A DNA stretch of 19,926 bases from Bacillota bacterium (lineage in GTDB: Bacteria; Bacillota; Clostridia; Oscillospirales; Ruminococcaceae). Below, one piece after another: positions 14,096 through 19,926 of the stretch. The first letter of the stretch is position 1, and each line of letters begins with the position of its first letter. The notes beneath the pieces were generated by a model. The model made no database searches. It was not told the DNA's origin and saw only the letters and a list, made by a program, of their open reading frames with translations. The translations under genes were made by a program, and so were the position numbers. Location of the stretch: positions 1 to 19,926 of the forward strand of contig JAEWYJ010000216.1 in the NCBI GenBank assembly GCA_023395695.1, given 5' to 3'.

Positions 14096-15034
14096 GTGAG
14101 CAGCAATAAAATCCGGCGGTCCAAGCGCAAAAAAAGCGCCGTGGTACCGCTTATTATCGTGTCTTCGGCTGTTGTTGTTTCCGCTTTATTGGCTGGGATC
14201 TGGCAGCTGAATTCCCCCAAAATTGAAGTCCTCTCCCCACTTGTTCTCGATCCTTCCGTTACGGGCGACTATGCTTCGGTGGCTTCGTCACTCCCCTCCG
14301 CGTCATCTGTAGCCGCATCGTCCGGCGGCACCGCGTCTTCATCAAATGCCTCAAGCGTTCAAAGCAGCGTTCCCGCTGTATCATCGTCTGAATCGGTTCC
14401 GGCATCGGCGCCCGCGCCGCAAAATAAGGCGCTTACAGAGCAGCCACGGGTGACCAGCAGCTATTTTGACGACGCCGTTTTTATCGGAGATTCACTCACC
14501 GTGGGCATTAAACATTATGACGTCATGAGTAATACAACAGTTTATGCAGCCACCGGTATCGGTCTTGAAAATATATTCACCAAACAGGCAATCAAGCAGG
14601 ACGGTCAAACGCTGACCATTCTGGACGCACTGTCGGGACACCCTGCAAAGAAAGTGTATATCATGTTGGGCGCCAACAGTCTGATGTCGAACTTTGAACG
14701 CCTTATCGAGCAGTATGGGCGTCTGGTAGATGAGGTTATCAAGCGGACCGGCGACGATACGGTTGTTTATGTGCAATCGGTACTGCCGATTAATGAGCCG
14801 CTGTTCCATGTAAAATATGCCCCAAACACCACCACCAACGTGGATATAGACCGTTTTAATGAGATGCTCTGCGCCATGGCCGCCGAAAAGGGCGTTTATT
14901 ATCTTGATGTGGCTTCAGTTTTTAAAGATGAAAACAATGCCATGCCCGAAGGCAACACACCGGACGGCATGCATATTATTTCTTCGCAATATATTGTCTG
15001 GTTTGACTATCTGAAAACGCACGCCATATCCTAA
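14096..15034 (+). CDS. Membrane-anchored SGNH/GDSL-type hydrolase
   Basis: A 312-residue predicted extracellular esterase or acyl hydrolase. The N-terminus is basic (KIRRSKRKK) followed by one membrane segment (about residues 18-38: VPLIIVSSAVVVSALLAG), then a serine- and alanine-rich linker (about 58-108) that spans the wall space. The catalytic domain starts with block I FIGDSLTVG (nucleophile Ser133), has LGANSL as the Asn-bearing block III, and ends with TPDGMHI as the Asp-x-x-His block V. Likely substrates are acetyl groups on cell-wall or surface polysaccharide, by family analogy. I chose GTG at 14096 because AAGGAG lies 7 bp upstream and the promoter is within the longer frame from 14021. 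The stop TAA shares its last base with an unused in-frame ATG of the DUF4358 gene. It leads a probable three-gene operon. Confidence 0.85.
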   Translation: MSSNKIRRSKRKKSAVVPLIIVSSAVVVSALLAGIWQLNSPKIEVLSPLVLDPSVTGDYASVASSLPSASSVAASSGGTASSSNASSVQSSVPAVSSSESVPASAPAPQNKALTEQPRVTSSYFDDAVFIGDSLTVGIKHYDVMSNTTVYAATGIGLENIFTKQAIKQDGQTLTILDALSGHPAKKVYIMLGANSLMSNFERLIEQYGRLVDEVIKRTGDDTVVYVQSVLPINEPLFHVKYAPNTTTNVDIDRFNEMLCAMAAEKGVYYLDVASVFKDENNAMPEGNTPDGMHIISSQYIVWFDYLKTHAIS

Positions 15035-15066
15035 TGCCAGGACTAATAATAAAGGGGACAACATTG

Positions 15067-15534
15067 ATGAGAAAACTTGTTACAGCAGCCCTGTGCTGTC
15101 TGATATTGTTTGTGACGCTAACCGGCTGCGGTTCTTCGGCGAAATCGCTGGACATGGAGGCTTTTTCAAAGGAGGTTCTCACAAAAGGCAGCTTTAATGA
15201 TGAGTTGATTTTGCTTTCGGACAAAGTGGTCGCGGATTACTACGACCTTTCTTTTGACGGACTTGAGGAATACCGTGTGTGTGTTTCATCCTCCAGCGCA
15301 ACAGCCAGCGAATTTGCCCTGTTCAAATGTAGTGACGACAACGCGTTAAAATCTGCCAAAGCTGCGGTGGAAGCGAGAATTTCAGACCAGATTTCCAACT
15401 ATGAAAACTATAGACCGGATGAAAAGTTCCGGTTAGAGAATGCCCTTGTTGAAACCAACGGCAATTATCTGCTGTTTGTCGTATCCGACAATAACACCAC
15501 CATTCAAAATTTGTTCAACGACGCGCTGAAATAA
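15067..15534 (+). CDS. DUF4358 lipoprotein
   Basis: A 155-residue secreted lipoprotein. The signal peptide MRKLVTAALCCLILFVTLTGC has a lipobox LTGC with the lipidated Cys at about residue 21. The mature part has alternating strands and helices, including YYDLSFDGLEEYRVCVSSSSATASEFALFK, ending in NYENYRPDEKFRLENALVETNGNYLLFVVSDN, the profile I associate with DUF4358. Function unknown; the genes are common in Clostridia beside SGNH hydrolases. I chose ATG at 15067 over 15034 because only this start gives a proper signal peptide; an AAAGGGG site lies upstream. It sits 32 bp after the hydrolase gene, in the same operon. Confidence 0.82.
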   Translation: MRKLVTAALCCLILFVTLTGCGSSAKSLDMEAFSKEVLTKGSFNDELILLSDKVVADYYDLSFDGLEEYRVCVSSSSATASEFALFKCSDDNALKSAKAAVEARISDQISNYENYRPDEKFRLENALVETNGNYLLFVVSDNNTTIQNLFNDALK

Positions 15535-15561
15535 CTGTGGGGGGTAAAAAGGAGACGCGCC

Positions 15562-15918
15562 ATGATCTTTGAATGTAGCGCTATTATTCTCGTTATCCTT
15601 ATCATGTCTTTTATGTCGCTTAAGCGCGGTAAGAGACACGGCTGGAGCATCGCTATGCTGCCGCTGATACTGGTGCCCGCCGGGCACATCGCGGGCCTGT
15701 GGCTGAGCGTTCCCATCGCCAGACTGCTGCGCATTACCGTAGTCGCCGCATGGATAGGCATTGACCTGTGCGTGCTGGCCATAACCTGCCTGTTGCTGGG
15801 GGGAATTGCCTTGAACATTAAAAATGCCCGCCTGCGCCTCGGCTATCTGAGCGTATGCGGCTTGTTTTCGGCCCTGCTGACCTGTGTTTTAATTGTCAGA
15901 TCCGTACTTGCCATATAG
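15562..15918 (+). CDS. Small integral membrane protein of unknown function
   Basis: A 118-residue protein with about four predicted membrane segments: near 3-18 (ECSAIILVILIMSFMS), 30-48, 58-80 (ITVVAAWIGIDLCVLAITCLLLGG) and 94-115. The loop SLKRGKRHG is basic and probably cytoplasmic. I recognise no family. A clear AAGGAG site precedes the ATG at 15562, and the gene starts 27 bp after the DUF4358 gene, so it belongs to the same transcript as the SGNH hydrolase and lipoprotein. A terminator stem follows at 15940. A role supporting the two envelope proteins is possible but not shown by sequence. Confidence 0.75.
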   Translation: MIFECSAIILVILIMSFMSLKRGKRHGWSIAMLPLILVPAGHIAGLWLSVPIARLLRITVVAAWIGIDLCVLAITCLLLGGIALNIKNARLRLGYLSVCGLFSALLTCVLIVRSVLAI

Positions 15919-15939
15919 CAATTCTTACTTATCATCTAG

Positions 15940-15987
15940 CGTCCCGGGGAGTTTTAGCGTATCATGCCGCTTTAATTCCCCGGGACG
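15940..15987. terminator. Bidirectional terminator between convergent genes
   Basis: CGTCCCGGGGA (15940-15950) pairs perfectly with TCCCCGGGACG (15977-15987) over a 26-base loop, followed by TTTTAC. It lies 22 bp after the small membrane protein gene and 33 bp after the convergent CmpB-like gene's stop, so it can serve both. Confidence 0.75.
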
Positions 15988-16019
15988 TTTTACGTCATAC
16001 TTGGCACACCCGCAATTGT

Positions 16020-16415
16020 TCAGCGATACCCGAAAAGCTTTTTCTGCAAAAGCTGTGAAAAAGCCAGCAACGGCAAGCAAAGCATGAACCACAACCCACA
16101 AAAGCTCAGGCATATCTGCCCCATCACCGAAAACGGCATACCGGAATAGTCCCACACATGCCACCCTAGAATAATGTTGACAATACAGCCTATTATAAAT
16201 TCTACTCCCGTAACCGCCAGCGCCCCCGCAATACACTTTTTGAACAGGCCCCATCGCTCATGCCGGGCATTGATGCCGTATACAAGTATAAAGCATAAAC
16301 CGCCCGCCACAGTCATGCTCCAGTGGGTATATCCGCGCCAAAGCGTCTCCAACAAGCCGTACCCCATTGCACCCAGGGTATAAATAATTGCATATTCCGC
16401 TATAACTTTCCGCAA
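16020..16415 (-). CDS. CmpB-type putative ABC transporter membrane protein
   Basis: A 131-residue membrane protein with about four segments. The sequence GAMGYGLLETLWRGYTHWSM, then AGGLCFILVYGIN, near the N-terminus and WDYSGMPFSVMGQICLSFC further on are the signatures of the family annotated as putative ABC-transporter type IV (CmpB). No ATPase or binding protein is nearby, so transport is unproven; substrate unknown. It starts with TTG at 16413-16415, chosen because GAGGAGAG lies about 8 bp upstream on this strand and the frame gives MRKVIAEYAI. An untranslated leader of about 190 nt is possible, since a TATAAT on this strand lies at 16608-16613. A terminator follows at 15940-15987. Confidence 0.78.
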   Translation of the reverse strand: MRKVIAEYAIIYTLGAMGYGLLETLWRGYTHWSMTVAGGLCFILVYGINARHERWGLFKKCIAGALAVTGVEFIIGCIVNIILGWHVWDYSGMPFSVMGQICLSFCGLWFMLCLPLLAFSQLLQKKLFGYR

Positions 16416-16895
16416 AGGACTCTCTCCTCAGACCTGTATTCAACATGCTAGTCGATTAATTGGAAAAGCAGCCCGGTATTGATTGACACAAGACTGTTTC
16501 TGCACTGCAAGGCAAATAGAAAGAACCGGTTGGCACCGGTAGGAGCGGGCAACAAAAGCAGCACATAAAACAGACCGCAGTGGCGGGCGGAATTTCAGTT
16601 AACCGATTATAACATGCTGTCACATTATTCCCCGGATATAGTGTTGTTCTTCATGGAAAAGCTTAATAAATTTTTCCCTATATGCAACATTAATTGTAAT
16701 TCCCTCTCAATATTTTCAATAATGAAAACTCATTGCAATTTGTGTTGGTCAACAGTACTGTTTTTCGCACTTTTTACGATTTCAATACCAGTGCTTTTAT
16801 CAATTGACAATCAACTTACACAAATTTTATAATATTAACATCGGCTCTTAATATCGGAAACGGAATATTAAAATCGCATTAAAGAGGTGTAGGCT
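16416..16895. other. 480-bp divergent intergenic region
   Basis: It separates the CmpB-like gene (minus) from chorismate mutase (plus). It holds the promoter at 16804-16833, a minus-strand TATAAT at 16608-16613, and the inverted repeat ACCGG-TTGGCA-CCGGT near 16525-16540. The stretch 16614-16800 is A+T-rich; a frame of 72 codons there (16614-16832) runs into the promoter and has no ribosome binding site, so I do not call it a gene. Confidence 0.6.
16804..16833 (+). promoter_or_regulatory. Promoter of the chorismate mutase gene
   Basis: TTGACA (16804-16809) and TATAAT (16828-16833), both perfect, with an 18-bp spacer. The predicted start site near 16840 leaves a leader of about 56 nt before the GTG at 16896. 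I see no T-box or other riboswitch in that leader, so feedback is more likely through the protein's ACT-like domain. Confidence 0.8.
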
Positions 16896-17417
16896 GTGGA
16901 GCTTGAGGAATTGCGCACACAAATTGATGGCGTAGACAGTGAAATTCTAACCTTATTTCTTAAACGCCGAAAACTTATTTCAGACGTTATCAGCTACAAA
17001 AAGGAGCATCACTTGCCGGTGTTTGCACCGGACCGTGAGCAGCAGGTGCTCAAGCGGGTCAGCGACGTGGTTGGCCCCGATGCGGTACTGCAAAGCGGCT
17101 TAACGCTGCTGTACGGTATTTTAATGGACATTTATAAATTCCACGAATATGAGCAGTCACCTAAAAATATTTCGGTTCCCACCGACGTGGGCGGCGCTTC
17201 GGTACGTGCAGTCTTACGCGATAAGCCGGGCGCTTTAAGCCGTTATCTTTCGCCGCTGGCTGCCGCTGAGGTCAAGATAACCAACATTCGGTCCCAATCC
17301 ATGCCCGGCGGCAATCTCCTTGTGGATATTGAACTGGCAGGCAAAACAAACGACCCGGCCTTTATTGCAGCTTTGGCTGTGCTGGCCGATACCGCAGAAA
17401 AGTTTACGCTGATATAA
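16896..17417 (+). CDS. Chorismate mutase (AroQ) fused to an ACT-like domain
   Basis: A 173-residue cytosolic enzyme that would convert chorismate to prephenate, the branch point to phenylalanine and tyrosine. Residues 1-85 are an AroQ helical domain: ELRTQIDGVDSEIL (Arg7), LKRRKLISDVISYKK (second arginine and lysine) and DREQQVLKRV (catalytic acid) match the active-site pattern. Residues about 100-173 (VRAVLRDKPGALSRYLSPLA ... NITNIRSQSMPGGNLLVDIEL) form an ACT-like domain, as in P-proteins, which binds phenylalanine for feedback. The prephenate dehydratase domain that normally lies between them is missing, so a separate enzyme must complete the pathway. It starts with GTG at 16896 behind AAAGAGGTG, under a strong promoter. 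No other aromatic-pathway gene is adjacent. Confidence 0.85.
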   Translation: MELEELRTQIDGVDSEILTLFLKRRKLISDVISYKKEHHLPVFAPDREQQVLKRVSDVVGPDAVLQSGLTLLYGILMDIYKFHEYEQSPKNISVPTDVGGASVRAVLRDKPGALSRYLSPLAAAEVKITNIRSQSMPGGNLLVDIELAGKTNDPAFIAALAVLADTAEKFTLI

Positions 17418-17860
17418 TAGCAAACATAAGAAGCAGACGACCTTGACGACGTATAGCCCATAGCGGGAGCCGGTGCGGCAATTCGTCCCGCCACCAAATA
17501 AACCGCCAAGGACGGCTGGATTTTCTATTGCCTTGGCCGCATTGATGTGTTGCTGCGTTTGCCAGTCCCACAAGGCCTGCAATCAAAACGCCTTTAACTG
17601 TATCTGTACAATGAGAATGCACGTTGACGGACAATACCGTCAACAAGCTGATAATGCTTGAATACAACAAGAACCCTGACGTATGTCGGGGTTCTTGTTG
17701 TATTCAAGCGCGTTACACAGCGCGGCAGCTTAAAAAGCGGCACTGAACCGGCGCACATGTTTGTACCCCAAGGCACTGGATGCCGGCGGACTGGCGCGCC
17801 TCCAATGACAGCCATGCAGCGCGATACACTATAAAGACCGTTAAAGATGATGCCGGACGC
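17418..17860. other. 443-bp region between convergent genes, with hairpins
   Basis: No convincing gene. Minus-strand frames at 17404-17670 and 17235-17582 lack ribosome binding sites, and the first starts inside the 17656 hairpin. An 8-bp stem GTTGACGG/CCGTCAAC lies at 17623-17644 and a much longer one at 17656-17709. The rest, 17710-17860, is G+C-rich and shows nothing I can name; it includes the trailer of the TRAP gene. Confidence 0.55.
17656..17709. terminator. 25-bp stem hairpin, probable bidirectional terminator or mobile repeat
   Basis: Positions 17656-17680 pair with 17685-17709 along 25 bp with one G-T pair, around the loop GTAT. It lies between the convergent chorismate mutase and TRAP permease genes (stop at 17861). 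It has no T-run on either side, and it is longer than most terminators, so a dispersed palindromic element is an alternative. Confidence 0.6.
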
Positions 17861-19837
17861 TTACGCCATAACTCTTTTGTTATAGGTCTTGGCATACAGG
17901 AACATAGCCGCCATAATCGCAGCGCCGGCCAGGTTGGTCAGGGTTCCCGGGTGAACCAACCCCAGACCGCCGCCCAACAGTATAATTCTTTCTATCGGGT
18001 TGAGCGTCTTAAAATACCAGCCCTGAAAGCCCATGGACATAGCACAAACACCCAACAGCGCCGTACCAAAAACGTAGAGAATCTCAGGGGTTGTGCCCTG
18101 CATCATGAACGCCGGTTCATAGCAGAAACCGAAAGGTACGATAAATCCGGCAAAGCCAACCTTGCAGGCCTCAACGGCAGTGGTCATCGGGCTGCAGTTT
18201 GCAATGCCGGCGCCCGCATACGCCGCCAGTGCAACAGGCGGTGTAATGGCCGACAGGCAGGCAAAGTAGAATACAAAAAGATGTGCGGTCAGCATGGTCA
18301 GCCCCAGCTTAACAAGGGCGGGCGCCAGAATAGACGCCGCAATAACATAGGCTGCGGTGGTGGGCAGCCCCATACCGAGCACAACGCAGGCCATTGCGGT
18401 AAATATCAGAGACATGAACAGGCTGCCGCCCGAGGCGGATATCATCATGTCGCCAAACACAACGCCAATGCCGGTAAGCGAAACCATTGAGACAACAATG
18501 CCGGCGCAGGCGCATCCCAAAACAATGGACATGGCGCCAAAGCCTGATTTTTTAAGCGAAGGGATAATATCTTTGTAAGTAAAACGCTTACGCTTATCAA
18601 ACAGCATAATAATCGGCACCGAGTAAATGGCAAACAGCGCCGCGCGCGAGGGTGAAAGCTGGGCGCCCAGCAGGCAGTATACCAGCACTGCGATAATCAA
18701 CAGAAAGATCCAACCGTCCTTGAGCACCTTTTTCGCGACCGGAATCTGATCCTCCGGCGTAGGCTCAATACCGCCCTTTTCCGCCTGCGCAATAACCGAG
18801 AAAGCGCAGCCGACAAAGTAACAGATTGCAGGAAGCGTCGCGCATTTAACGATGGTCATGTAAGATTCCGCAGTGAACGCGACCATCAAAAAAGCACCGG
18901 AGCCCATAACGGGGGGCAGAATCTGACCGCCGGTTGAAGCAACCGCTTCAACGCCACCGGCAAATTCCGATTTATAGCCTCTGGATTTCATCAGCGGAAT
19001 GGTAAAGGTTCCGGTGCCGACCACGTTGGCCACTGCCGAGCCATTGATAGTACCCATCAGCGCAGAAGCAATAACTGCGGACAGCGCCGGGCCGCTTTTG
19101 ATACGCCCGGTCAGCGAAATGGCGATATCGTTGATGAAGCCGGAGCATCCGGAAGCCTCCAGAAACGAGCCGAACATAACGAACATGAAAATAACCGTGG
19201 CAGAAACCGTCAGGCACTGTCCGAACAGACCGTCACCCGCAACCGCTAAAAATTCAAAAATGCGCTTAAAGCTATAGCCGCGGTGTGCAATAACCAATGG
19301 CAGATACGGGCCCGCAAGCGCATACGCGGTAAATATGAGTGCCAGACTCGGCAAAATCCAGCCAAGCGAACGACGCGAGGCCTCGATGACAATAACATAT
19401 AAAATACCGCCGGAGATAGAAGCCCACATGGTTACAATGCCCATGTTGTCGTTTTGCGCAAGGCTTTCAACACGGCACATATAAGTGGCAAACCATACGA
19501 GCGCAATCAACGCAAGGTCAACAGAACGGCAAACAATGCGATAGAGCTTATTATTCTTTAATGTTTTTGTAAAAATATTATGGTCGGCAAGCGGCATGGT
19601 CAGCAGCAGTATGGTAATAGCAAAGCACATATGCGTACCGCGCTGGCCTATCGCGTCCAAAAGACCAAACTGCGCCGTATAGAGGTGGAACATACTCATC
19701 AGTACAGCCACCACTGAGGCTGCCTTTATAAACGGGTTGGCGCCGCCCTCTTCGACAGCTTTCATTACAGCAAGGTCACTGTCCAAACTGGCTATGTCAA
19801 TTTCCGTCTGTGCATTGACATTTTCTTTTTTAGCCAT
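17861..19837 (-). CDS. TRAP transporter fused permease (DctQM type, TAXI-associated)
   Basis: A 658-residue inner-membrane protein with many hydrophobic segments, carrying the small and large TRAP permease subunits in one chain: a short QT-like region in about 35-170 and the large DctM-like domain from about 180 to 620. Conserved features include SALMGTINGSAVANVVGTGTFTIPLMKSRGY and ASTGGQILPPVMGSGAFLM (about 260-320), and GLPTTAAYVIAASILAPAL with SAITPPVALAAYAGAGIA in the second half. Fused permeases of this kind work with TAXI-type periplasmic or lipoprotein solute receptors and use a sodium or proton gradient; the solute is unknown. The ATG at 19837 follows AAGGAGA at ideal spacing. The receptor gene is expected just upstream on this strand, beyond 19926, with the 19889-19921 stem between. 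Confidence 0.9.
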   Translation of the reverse strand: MAKKENVNAQTEIDIASLDSDLAVMKAVEEGGANPFIKAASVVAVLMSMFHLYTAQFGLLDAIGQRGTHMCFAITILLLTMPLADHNIFTKTLKNNKLYRIVCRSVDLALIALVWFATYMCRVESLAQNDNMGIVTMWASISGGILYVIVIEASRRSLGWILPSLALIFTAYALAGPYLPLVIAHRGYSFKRIFEFLAVAGDGLFGQCLTVSATVIFMFVMFGSFLEASGCSGFINDIAISLTGRIKSGPALSAVIASALMGTINGSAVANVVGTGTFTIPLMKSRGYKSEFAGGVEAVASTGGQILPPVMGSGAFLMVAFTAESYMTIVKCATLPAICYFVGCAFSVIAQAEKGGIEPTPEDQIPVAKKVLKDGWIFLLIIAVLVYCLLGAQLSPSRAALFAIYSVPIIMLFDKRKRFTYKDIIPSLKKSGFGAMSIVLGCACAGIVVSMVSLTGIGVVFGDMMISASGGSLFMSLIFTAMACVVLGMGLPTTAAYVIAASILAPALVKLGLTMLTAHLFVFYFACLSAITPPVALAAYAGAGIANCSPMTTAVEACKVGFAGFIVPFGFCYEPAFMMQGTTPEILYVFGTALLGVCAMSMGFQGWYFKTLNPIERIILLGGGLGLVHPGTLTNLAGAAIMAAMFLYAKTYNKRVMA

Positions 19838-19888
19838 ATAAATCTCCTTAATCCATCAATCTCTCGGCAATGATTACAATATTCGCCA

Positions 19889-19921
19889 ATGCCGTTCGAA
19901 GCGTATCGCTCCGAACGGCAT
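19889..19921 (-). other. Stem-loop upstream of the TRAP permease, probably intercistronic
   Basis: ATGCCGTTCG (19889-19898) pairs with CGAACGGCAT (19912-19921), with an inner AGCG/CGCT stem. It lies 52-84 bp before the permease ATG, without a T-run in the reading direction. Such stems between receptor and permease genes often protect the upstream message and lower expression of the permease; that use here is inference, because the upstream gene is not in the window. Confidence 0.5.
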
Positions 19922-19926
19922 CTGAC

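Noticed and set aside
16530..16620. Cobalamin or FMN riboswitch on the minus strand
   Set aside because: Only a short CCCGCCACTG-like segment and GAAATTCC fit; the B12-box and the remaining paired regions are missing, and the -10 box is too close to allow the 5' half of the aptamer.
17404..17670. Minus-strand frame of 88 codons after chorismate mutase
   Set aside because: Starts with TTG inside the 25-bp hairpin, has no ribosome binding site, and overlaps the end of the chorismate mutase gene.
1..19926. CRISPR array
   Set aside because: No set of regularly spaced direct repeats of suitable length was seen on either strand; the repeats found are palindromes, hairpins and one short tandem pair.

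Overview
The window looks like a piece of a Firmicutes genome, most likely a Clostridia gut or rumen lineage. The grounds are strong AGGAGG-type ribosome binding sites, GTG and TTG starts, TTGACA/TATAAT promoters, a DUF4358 lipoprotein and the mobile-gene content. It falls into two parts: a mobile genetic element (about 1-13295, left end outside the window) and ordinary chromosome (about 13296-19926).

Mobile element, left arm (minus strand, 1-2834): a small Cro/CI-type regulator is followed after 10 bp by a large SNF2/RapA-like helicase. The helicase is open through the window edge (870 codons seen) and is a probable defence or restriction-type cargo gene. Central control region (2835-5209): a divergent promoter region drives a Cro/CI-type repressor and an ImmA/IrrE metalloprotease on the plus strand. 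These are followed by a 53-residue zinc-ribbon protein, a large nested hairpin, a 16-codon leader ORF ending inside a small hairpin, and a sigma-factor-like HTH protein. An 18-bp perfect palindrome at 4203-4220 recurs in imperfect form at the repressor's own promoter (2982-2996), so one regulator may control both transcription units. About 520 bp of hairpin-rich non-coding DNA (5210-5734) follows.

Mobile element, right arm (5735-13249, plus strand): a DinG/XPD-type iron-sulfur helicase overlaps a small DUF6870-like gene, and then come three tandem, overlapping large serine recombinases. These are presumably the integration and excision machinery. No relaxase, coupling protein or secretion ATPase is visible, so conjugation ability cannot be judged from this window. 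The element ends between the third recombinase and a minus-strand tRNA-Leu(GAG) gene, which keeps its own consensus promoter and a 17-bp terminator stem.

Chromosomal part: an apparent three-gene envelope operon (membrane-anchored SGNH/GDSL hydrolase, DUF4358 lipoprotein, small membrane protein); a CmpB-type ABC-transporter-like membrane protein on the minus strand; a chorismate mutase fused to an ACT-like domain with no prephenate dehydratase domain; a 25-bp-stem hairpin between convergent genes; and a fused TRAP transporter permease of the kind that pairs with TAXI solute receptors, on the minus strand.

The observations most worth following are the shared operator of the repressor/ImmA switch, the leader ORF plus hairpin before the sigma-like gene, the structured 5220-5600 region and its hairpin-rich downstream leader, and the recombinase triplet next to tRNA-Leu. 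All gene calls come from reading motifs by eye; no database search was possible.
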